Source: Verrucomicrobiota bacterium (GTDB taxonomy: Bacteria; Verrucomicrobiota; Verrucomicrobiia; Verrucomicrobiales; Akkermansiaceae). Taken from it: a stretch of DNA of 64,000 bases. Made by a program: the position numbers and the translations under genes. Shown here piece by piece: positions 58,111 through 64,000 of the stretch. Position 1 is the stretch's first letter. The number at the start of each line of letters is the position of its first letter. The stretch is taken from contig JAFLEH010000015.1 in NCBI GenBank assembly GCA_017301995.1, positions 90,136 through 154,135 on the forward strand, written 5' to 3'. Below the pieces are notes generated by a model. The model searched no databases, had not been told where the DNA came from, and saw nothing but the letters and a program-made list of their open reading frames with translations.

Positions 58111-61017
58111 ATGTTCCATTTGTGCCGTTTTGTTTCAGGGCTTCCGTTCCGGTCCGGCGCGCTGCCCGCAGTATTGATGTTAGCCTCCGGTTCCCCGCTG
58201 GAGGCGGGTCCTTCGCCGCGGATCGTGGTGAATCTGAATCCGGGATGGGAGTTCTATCGCCCCGAGGAAACGCCGCCGTTTTCCCCGCCGGCGGCGCTGG
58301 AGGTCGCACGCGGCGAGTTTCCCCGCGGCACCGCCGCCCAAACCGTCCGCATAAAGGAAGTGACCGCCCGTTATCTCTGTTTCATGGCCAGTTCCTCCCA
58401 CGGCGGCGACTACGCGTCGGTCGCGGATTTCACGCTGGTGGACGGTCGGGAAAAGCCGTTGCCGCGCGACGCATGGAAGATCCTTTACGCCTCCAGCGCC
58501 GAACTTTCCGCAGGCAACACGCCCGAGGCCGCGATCGACGGCGATTCTAACACGTTTTGGCATTCGGCATGGAAATCGAAAGCTCCGCCGCCGCACTGCC
58601 TTGTCATCGACCTCGGGCGCCCGACCGCATTCGAGGGATTCCGCTATCTTCCGCGGCCGGATGGCAATCCTTCCGGCATGACCAAGGTGTGGAAACTTTT
58701 CGCCAGTGGAGAGTCCTTCAAGTTGCCCGCGGGTGCGATCGACGATCCCCTAACCGGAAGGGTGCCGTGGGAGAAGGTGTGCCTGCCGCATTCCGTGCGG
58801 CTGGAACCCGTCAACGCCAGCGGCGGCAGGAACTATCAGGGCGTGTGCTGGTATCGGAGGGCGATCTCCGCCGACGCGGCATGGGCCGGCAAAACGATCC
58901 TGCTCCAATTCGAGGGCGCGATGCAGGTTGCGGATGTGTGGCTCGACGGGAAGAAGCTCACCACCCATTTCGGGGGCTATCAGCCGTTCGCGGTCGATCT
59001 GACTGGCATGCTGGCGCCCGGCCGTGCGCACGGACTGGTCGTGCGGCTGGATAACTCGGACAATCCGGAAGTGCCCCCCGGAAAGCCGCAGAACACGCTG
59101 GATTTCACCTATTTCGGCGGGCTCTACCGTGATGTGCGGCTGGAGGTGATGGATCCGATCCACATCACCGATGAAATCCTCGCTAACAAACCTGCGGGCG
59201 GAGGCATCCTGATTTCTTTCCCGGAAGTATCCGCAACGAAGGCGGTGGCCCGCGTGCGGACCGAGATCGCCAATGGCGGAACCCGCTCCTGCAAGGCCGG
59301 GCTGCGCCACGAACTGGCGGATGCGGGGGGGGGCGTGGTCGCCACGGTCGGCGGCGAGGCGGCGCTTGAGCCGGGAGCCAGCCAGACGGTCGCGCTCGAT
59401 CTAACCGTCCAGCATCCCAAGCTCTGGCACCCGCTGCATCCCGATTTGTACACGTTGCGCACCACTGTGCTCGTCGGTGATAGGCCGGTGGACGCGCGCT
59501 CGACGAGGGTCGGCATCCGCCACATCGAGTTCAGGCCGGACGGGATGTTCATCAACGGAGGAAAATTCTGCGCGTTGGGGTTCAATCGCCATCAGGACCA
59601 TCCGCATGTGGGTTATGCGTTGCCGAATTCCCAACATTTCCGCGACGCGAAGAAGCTGCGCGATGCGGGATTCACCAGCTTCCGCAGCCACTATCCGCAG
59701 GATCCGGCGTTCATGGACGCCTGCGACGAACTGGGCATCGTCTGCGTGGTCTCCAATCCCGGCTGGCAGTTCTTCGGAAGCCCGCTGTGGCAGGAACGGA
59801 CCTATCAAAACGCCCGCGAGATGGTTCGCCGCGACCGCAATCACGCCAGCGCGATCCTGTGGGAGCCATTTCCTAACGAAACCCAATACCCCGAAGCATA
59901 CGCCCGGCGGTTGCACGGGATCGTCCACGAGGAACTTCCCGGCGACCAATGTTTCACCGCTGGGGATCCGGAGATCGGGCACGCGCGCGCGTTTGTGGAT
60001 GTGGCTTGGAGCCGCGAGCCGGTGGCCGGCAAGCCGTTCTGGGGCCGCGAGTGGGGCGACAGCGTGGATAACTGGAGCGACCAACAGGGCCGCGTCCGCG
60101 TTGCCCGCGGATGGGGCGAAACCCCGCTGATTACCCAGGCGGTGAACCATGCGGTCAAACTGGATGCCATGCTCCGTGCCGCCGGCGGCGGTCCCGCGTC
60201 CACCAAACTCGCCGGTGCCGGGCTGTGGGCGGGCATCGATTGCTACCGCGGCTATCATCACCAGCCGTTTTTCGGCGGGCCGCTGGATTTGTTCCGGCTG
60301 CCGAAATTCGGTTATTATTTCTTCCAGAGCCAGCGCCCGCCGGAGGTGACGGTCCCCGGCGTGGACAGCGGTCCGATGGTGTTCGTGGCCAACTACGCCT
60401 CGTGCTATTCGCCTGCCAGCGTGACCGTGTTTTCCAACTGCGAGGAGGTGCGGTTTTCCGAAGGCGGTAAGGTTGTGGCGACTCAGAAGCCCGATGCGGG
60501 CTACGTGCTCGACCATCCGCCGTTCACCTTCAAGGCCAAGGCGGCCAACGCGGAGAAAACCACCTACTACATGACCAATGACAACGCCGCCAATTCCGAA
60601 GCCGGCTATCACTATCAAACCGCCGAATACAAGGCCGAGGGGCTGATCGGCGGCAAAGTGGTGGCCAACCACATCGTCAGGGCGCCGGGCGTGATGCGGA
60701 GGATCGTGCTTGAGGCGGACACCTGCGGGCGCGATCTAACCGCCGATGGCTCGGACTGGATCCGCGTTTACGCGAAGATCACCGACGGTCGCGGCACGGT
60801 CCATCCGTTTGCCAACAACGCGGTGACATTCACGGTGGAAGGCGAGGGGACGCTGATAGGCGATGCCTCGATTGGCGCGAACCCGGTGCCCGCCGAGGCG
60901 GGGATCGCCACCGCGCTTGTCCGCTCCACCAACCAAGCCGGGCGCATCATAGTTAGGGCGGGCTCGTTCGGTCTCGAAAGCGCGGAAACGGTGATCGTTT
61001 CCAAACCGTCCGAGTGA
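58111..61017 (+). CDS. Glycoside hydrolase family 2 enzyme with inserted discoidin-type domain
   Basis: A 968-residue exported hydrolase, probably a beta-galactosidase-like enzyme acting on beta-linked sugars outside the cell. Signal region FRSGALPAVLMLASGSPLEA. The family 2 jelly-roll domain starts NLNPGWEFYRPEE (about 42) and resumes WEKVCLPHSVRLEP (about 220); between them sits an F5/8-type-C-like module (ASSSHGGDYASVADFTLVD; GNTPEAAIDGDSNTFWHSAW). The TIM-barrel includes GFNRHQDHPHVGYALP, the acid/base Asn-Glu in LWEPFPNETQYPE and a candidate nucleophile Glu in FWGREWGDSV. C-terminal beta domains follow (TVEGEGTLIGDA). Neighbour of a sialate O-acetylesterase on the opposite strand. Confidence 0.9.
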   Translation: MFHLCRFVSGLPFRSGALPAVLMLASGSPLEAGPSPRIVVNLNPGWEFYRPEETPPFSPPAALEVARGEFPRGTAAQTVRIKEVTARYLCFMASSSHGGDYASVADFTLVDGREKPLPRDAWKILYASSAELSAGNTPEAAIDGDSNTFWHSAWKSKAPPPHCLVIDLGRPTAFEGFRYLPRPDGNPSGMTKVWKLFASGESFKLPAGAIDDPLTGRVPWEKVCLPHSVRLEPVNASGGRNYQGVCWYRRAISADAAWAGKTILLQFEGAMQVADVWLDGKKLTTHFGGYQPFAVDLTGMLAPGRAHGLVVRLDNSDNPEVPPGKPQNTLDFTYFGGLYRDVRLEVMDPIHITDEILANKPAGGGILISFPEVSATKAVARVRTEIANGGTRSCKAGLRHELADAGGGVVATVGGEAALEPGASQTVALDLTVQHPKLWHPLHPDLYTLRTTVLVGDRPVDARSTRVGIRHIEFRPDGMFINGGKFCALGFNRHQDHPHVGYALPNSQHFRDAKKLRDAGFTSFRSHYPQDPAFMDACDELGIVCVVSNPGWQFFGSPLWQERTYQNAREMVRRDRNHASAILWEPFPNETQYPEAYARRLHGIVHEELPGDQCFTAGDPEIGHARAFVDVAWSREPVAGKPFWGREWGDSVDNWSDQQGRVRVARGWGETPLITQAVNHAVKLDAMLRAAGGGPASTKLAGAGLWAGIDCYRGYHHQPFFGGPLDLFRLPKFGYYFFQSQRPPEVTVPGVDSGPMVFVANYASCYSPASVTVFSNCEEVRFSEGGKVVATQKPDAGYVLDHPPFTFKAKAANAEKTTYYMTNDNAANSEAGYHYQTAEYKAEGLIGGKVVANHIVRAPGVMRRIVLEADTCGRDLTADGSDWIRVYAKITDGRGTVHPFANNAVTFTVEGEGTLIGDASIGANPVPAEAGIATALVRSTNQAGRIIVRAGSFGLESAETVIVSKPSE

Positions 61018-61020
61018 ACG

Positions 61021-62871
61021 CTATTTCGCAATCGACCAGGCGAGGGTCCTCGCGCCCTGCGGCGGCACCTTGGTTTCCACGCATCCGCCATCCGGGGAGG
61101 CTGTCGCGCCTCTTACGGTTAGGCGGACGTTTTCACGAGTAAGTGTCACGGTTTCTGCGCCGGATTCGATCCGAACCTGCGGATGGAGCATGACGCGGAA
61201 GTCATAGGGATCGTTTCCCCGGTTGCGCAGTGTCCATTCCATGGTGTCGTCGTGGCACGCAATCTCGATCTCGGCGGAGGCGTCGGACAGAACCAGCCGG
61301 TTGGGACCGGTCGCGCGGACCAGCGGCAGGTTGCGCGGGCCGAAGAACGTGGGAATGCCCGCGCCGCCGTTGGGTTCGTTGGATAGAAACTGGCGTCCAT
61401 CCGCGACCAGGCTGGCGATGCGTCCGAAGCGGCCGGTTTCGAGCTGATAGAGCGGTGTTTCGACGCGCTGGAAAGCCGGCAAGGGTTGGAAAACCGTCGA
61501 GCGCGGGGGAAACGCGTCGTTGCGGAATGGCGGCGCGGCGAGACCGGAAGCGTTGGTCAGAGTGGCGTTCGGCAAACCGCCCCACGCGTAGCGCACGAAC
61601 TTCGGATCCGCGATGCCATCGGCCACCAGGGTGACCCGGTTTCCTTCCGCGGTGGCCTTGGCAAAACGGAACTCGCCATCGGCTCCGGCGAGCGCGAAAC
61701 CGGTGATGGTTCCCCCGGCGGCGGCTTTTGGCGGTTGGTCGAAGGTGATGCTGGCGAGGCCGTCACCGAAATCCATCGAGGTGGGCTTCGGTCCCTCGGA
61801 GATGATATCTTCGCCAAACACATTGCGCCGTGCGAGCAGTGCCAGCCGCCGGCCGACCTCCTCCTTTTCGCGCGGATGCAGGTCGCTGCCGTCGGTGGTG
61901 TCATAGGTTGCGGCACACCACATCAGGGTAGTCGCCGAGCACGCCTTGGCCTGGGCCTCGCGCAACCATCCGAAATCGAGGCCGCCCATACTGCCGTCGA
62001 ACGCCGGGAGCTGCACGATGAGGAAGGGCAGGTCGGGCTGGCGCCAGGCGGCGCGCCAGCGGTCGGCCAGGTTTGATAGTAATTTCGGATAGACCAGCGG
62101 CTTGCCCGCGTTGGCCTCGCCCTGATACCAGAGCACGCCTTTGATAGGGGATGCGGTCAGGGGGGAGATCATCCGGTTGAACAGACTTCCCGGAGGGATA
62201 CCGAACATCGAGCCGCAGATATCATCCCCGGCCATGTCGGGAAGGGTCCCGGGCGGTGTCCACGCCTCGATGCTGGTGCCGCCGAACGAGCTGTCCACGA
62301 TTCCGATAGGCACCTCCGCGAGCCGCGGGCTTTTCCGGAGGTGGACAGCGAAGAACCACGCCACCGCGGAGAATTTCCGCAGGGATTCCGGGTCGCATTT
62401 CCGCCACGTGGCGCCGGTTTCCGTCTGCGGTTTGTCCGCGCCCGCCTTGGGGACGCTGAGAAGCCGGATGGTGGTGTTGGAAGATCCGTTGGCAATGGCT
62501 TCGGGTACGCCGATGGCCTCGTCCAGCCCCATCTGCATGTTGGATTGGCCGGAACAAACCCAGATGTCTCCCGCGAGAACATCATCCAGACTCGCTCTGG
62601 ATTTTCCATCGGAAATCTCCAACGGATAGGGACCTCCGGCCCCCACGGGCGGGAATGTGGCCTTCCAGGTGCCGTCTCGCGCCACGATTGTGGTTAGGCG
62701 GGTTTTGCCGAGAGTCACATTCACCGATGCCCCGGCCGGTCCCAATCCGGTTAGGGTAACCGGTGCCTCGCGCTGGAGCATCATTCCTGAAGAAAATGCC
62801 GGACCAAAGCGGACGTCCTCCGCACGGAGCGAAATGACGGTTAGGATGAGCGGTAGCAGACGGCGTGGCAT
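61021..62871 (-). CDS. Sialate O-acetylesterase-type SGNH hydrolase
   Basis: A 616-residue exported esterase. After the signal peptide (MPRRLLPLILTVISLRAE) come an N-terminal beta-sandwich and the SGNH catalytic domain of the sialate O-acetylesterase (SASA) family. The catalytic Ser block is WVCSGQSNMQMGLDEA; GVLWYQGEANAGK and DLHPREKEEVGRRLA supply the remaining conserved residues, including the late Asp/His pair. A second beta domain completes the protein. Removes O-acetyl groups from sialic acid or from plant-like glycans. Convergent with the GH2 gene, 3 bases between stops. Start at 62871 chosen for the signal peptide. Confidence 0.93.
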   Translation of the reverse strand: MPRRLLPLILTVISLRAEDVRFGPAFSSGMMLQREAPVTLTGLGPAGASVNVTLGKTRLTTIVARDGTWKATFPPVGAGGPYPLEISDGKSRASLDDVLAGDIWVCSGQSNMQMGLDEAIGVPEAIANGSSNTTIRLLSVPKAGADKPQTETGATWRKCDPESLRKFSAVAWFFAVHLRKSPRLAEVPIGIVDSSFGGTSIEAWTPPGTLPDMAGDDICGSMFGIPPGSLFNRMISPLTASPIKGVLWYQGEANAGKPLVYPKLLSNLADRWRAAWRQPDLPFLIVQLPAFDGSMGGLDFGWLREAQAKACSATTLMWCAATYDTTDGSDLHPREKEEVGRRLALLARRNVFGEDIISEGPKPTSMDFGDGLASITFDQPPKAAAGGTITGFALAGADGEFRFAKATAEGNRVTLVADGIADPKFVRYAWGGLPNATLTNASGLAAPPFRNDAFPPRSTVFQPLPAFQRVETPLYQLETGRFGRIASLVADGRQFLSNEPNGGAGIPTFFGPRNLPLVRATGPNRLVLSDASAEIEIACHDDTMEWTLRNRGNDPYDFRVMLHPQVRIESGAETVTLTRENVRLTVRGATASPDGGCVETKVPPQGARTLAWSIAK

Positions 62872-62964
62872 CGCGAAATGGGAGATCACCCGGACTCTTT
62901 ACCATGCCGGACAACGCGCCGCTTCGGAAATCATCCGCCCCGATCGGGGGGGCGGGGCCAATCG

Positions 62965-63516
62965 TCAGCGCTTACGCTTCTTCTTGGGCGCGAAATCCAC
63001 CTTGGCGATATCGAAGGCCTCGGGATCGTAGCCGCGCCGATACCACTCGGCGTCGCCGTGGAGCGCGCGCATGTAGGCGAACGAGCCGCCCTCGTCTTCC
63101 GGCGGACAGGCTCGCTGGCCGTCGATCATCACCGGAGTCGCGCCGCCCGGCACGCGCTTTTCAAACACGATCTCATGGATCCATTCGTCGGCGAAATCGT
63201 AGCGGTAGAGAATCCGGACCGGCAGCTTGCGGCGGCCGAGGAACTCGGAAACGGTTAGGATGGCTTCGTCCTGGAACTCGCCGATGGTCTGGTCCTGAAG
63301 CCCGACGGGGCCGATCACATCGACCAGCCGCTTGGTTTTTCCATGGCGGAACTCGTGGGGGTGCTTGTTTTCCCAACCCATCGAGGCCTGGATCGCGTCG
63401 CTCAGGGCGATGAACGTGAAATCCATCGGCACGGTCAATCTGCGCCAGATCTGCGGTTGGATGCCGTAAAGGAAAACCTTGATTTGAACATGGGTGTCGT
63501 CGGAGGGCTTCGCCAT
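62965..63516 (-). CDS. Plasmid pRiA4b ORF-3-like protein
   Basis: A 183-residue soluble protein of the pRiA4b ORF-3-like family. It shows the signature start VQIKVFLYGIQPQIWRRLTV, then HPHEFRHGKT (the family's His-rich loop), ILYRYDFADEWIHEI and the end DIAKVDFAPKKKRKR. The family is widespread in chromosomes and plasmids and has no assigned function. Start at 63516 (MAKPSDDTHV); 12 upstream in-frame codons are excluded. Single gene, flanked by the esterase and a REP array. Confidence 0.9.
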   Translation of the reverse strand: MAKPSDDTHVQIKVFLYGIQPQIWRRLTVPMDFTFIALSDAIQASMGWENKHPHEFRHGKTKRLVDVIGPVGLQDQTIGEFQDEAILTVSEFLGRRKLPVRILYRYDFADEWIHEIVFEKRVPGGATPVMIDGQRACPPEDEGGSFAYMRALHGDAEWYRRGYDPEAFDIAKVDFAPKKKRKR

Positions 63517-63593
63517 GCGGCGGAGGCTGCCACAACCCGGAACCGCAGGCAATCTCTAATAAAATGGCATCCGGCCAGGTGGTTTGGTTACGC

Positions 63594-63869
63594 AGGTGGC
63601 GCGCTCTCGCCGAGAGAGCATGAGAATGAACCGGCGAATGACCGACCGCGAAGCTCGGTCCATTCGCACCTCATTCGCATGCGGCCCCGGCGGTGCCGCG
63701 CTACCTTGCATTCCATTCTCCTCCCAAAGGTGGCGCGCTCTCGCCGAGAGCGCATGAGAATGACGCCGCGAATAACTGACCGCGAAGCACCACCCATTCT
63801 CATCCCATTCGCATGCGGCCCCGGCGGTGCCGCGCTACCTATGCGGCCCCGGCGGTGCCGGACCACCTT
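63594..63869. repeat. REP-like palindromic doublets, two full and one partial
   Basis: Units at 63594-63707 and 63727-63840, then a short third (63841-63869). Each full unit opens AGGTGGCGCGCTCTC, has the hairpin GCTCTC-GCC-GAGAG(C/A)GC, an inverted CATGAGAATG / CATTCTCATC-like pair, a GCGGC...GCCGC hairpin and a CGCGCTACCT end. Outer ends AGGTGGCGCG / CGCGCTACCT are inverted. The plan equals that of the 990-1288 units with different hairpin sequence. Confidence 0.85.
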
Positions 63870-64000
63870 GCGTTTTAGAACTTATCCGTAAATAAATATT
63901 GACTTTCCGGGGCGCCGTGCCATTTTTCCGCCATGGCGCAGATCAAATCGTGGACGGTATCGGATGAGTTATGGGAGAAGATTCGGGGACTTGTGCCGCC
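63870..64000 (+). mobile_element. Left part of an IS5-type insertion sequence
   Basis: An AT-richer stretch (63872-63905, TTTTAGAACTTATCCGTAA and on) follows the REP array immediately and leads into a transposase start at 63933. The terminal inverted repeat cannot be defined because the right end is outside the window. A TTGACT at 63899-63904 may be a promoter element. Confidence 0.55.
63933..64000 (+). CDS. IS5-family transposase, N-terminal fragment (runs off the window)
   Basis: From ATG 63933 the first 22 codons read MAQIKSWTVSDELWEKI then RGLVP, continuing past the window edge. 'SWTVSDELWEKI...LVPP' is the characteristic N-terminus (DUF4096-type helix-turn-helix) of IS5-family transposases, which move by a DDE mechanism. 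Only the DNA-binding start can be seen; intactness cannot be judged. Confidence 0.8.
   Translation, partial: MAQIKSWTVSDELWEKIRGLVP

Noticed and set aside
62865..63413. 182-codon plus-strand frame opposite the pRiA4b ORF-3-like gene
   Set aside because: Very Arg-rich, no domain; shadow of the clearly conserved minus-strand gene.

Overview
The window looks like a stretch of chromosome from a GC-rich (about 63-65% by eye) member of the Verrucomicrobia, probably near Verrucomicrobiaceae/Luteolibacter. Pointers are an exosortase/EpsI exopolysaccharide locus, a Planctomycete-type cytochrome c fused to WD40 repeats, secreted proteins ending in a 'DxDGLxNLLEYxFxGDP' module, a Tat-exported Gfo/Idh oxidoreductase, a sialate O-acetylesterase beside a GH2 enzyme, a pyrophosphate-type phosphofructokinase, and intergenic repeats of the kind common in Verrucomicrobia/Planctomycetes. 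No taxonomic marker gene is present, so the assignment is inference.

Layout. 0-8.8 kb: surface polysaccharide locus (GT2 glycosyltransferase, polyprenyl glycosylphosphotransferase, a GlcNAc-1-P transferase/Rossmann fusion, an O-antigen-ligase/TPR protein) converging on an epsI-exosortase pair. 8.8-14.2 kb: housekeeping genes (prs, rplY, an unknown, miaB, a putative Na+/H+ antiporter). 14.6-18.6 kb: a 1310-residue secreted delta-60-repeat protein. 18.7-23.3 kb: a four-gene ABC import operon whose binding protein is fused to an OmpA domain. 23.3-28.3 kb: three tandem exported paralogs separated by palindromic repeats, then a Tat-exported 5'-nucleotidase. 28.4-32 kb: a very large TerB-like/FHA-like/ABC/ABC2 protein. 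32-39.5 kb: secreted protease, two coupled solenoid proteins, cytochrome-WD40 protein. 39.6-42.7 kb: PPi-PFK, a broken gene end, a lipoprotein, a secreted VOC protein. 42.8-46.2 kb: a PspA / small membrane protein / AAA+ / PLD cluster on the minus strand. 46.4-51.9 kb: an ABC-2 exporter operon, rhomboid protease and secG. 52.3-53.6 kb: RRM protein and tRNA-Ser(GCU). 53.6-56 kb: poorly coding region with two unknown genes, one bracketed by a direct repeat. 56.2-63.5 kb: Gfo/Idh oxidoreductase, SHOCT-type protein, GH2 enzyme, sialate esterase, pRiA4b ORF-3-like protein. 63.6-64 kb: REP-like doublets and the start of an IS5-type transposase.

How it fits together. Several loci belong to families linked in the literature to envelope stress: PspA, an AAA+ ATPase, a substrate-binding/OmpA fusion with its own ABC transporter, and a TerB-like/FHA/ABC exporter. 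They are in separate operons over about 28 kb, so a shared pathway is a hypothesis. The most unusual features are those fusions, the AAA+/PLD pair, the tandem paralogs embedded in palindromic repeats, the direct-repeat-bracketed unknown gene, and a window-wide tendency for TTAG/CTAA to occur as GTTAG/CTAAC, which drags rare Leu codons with it.
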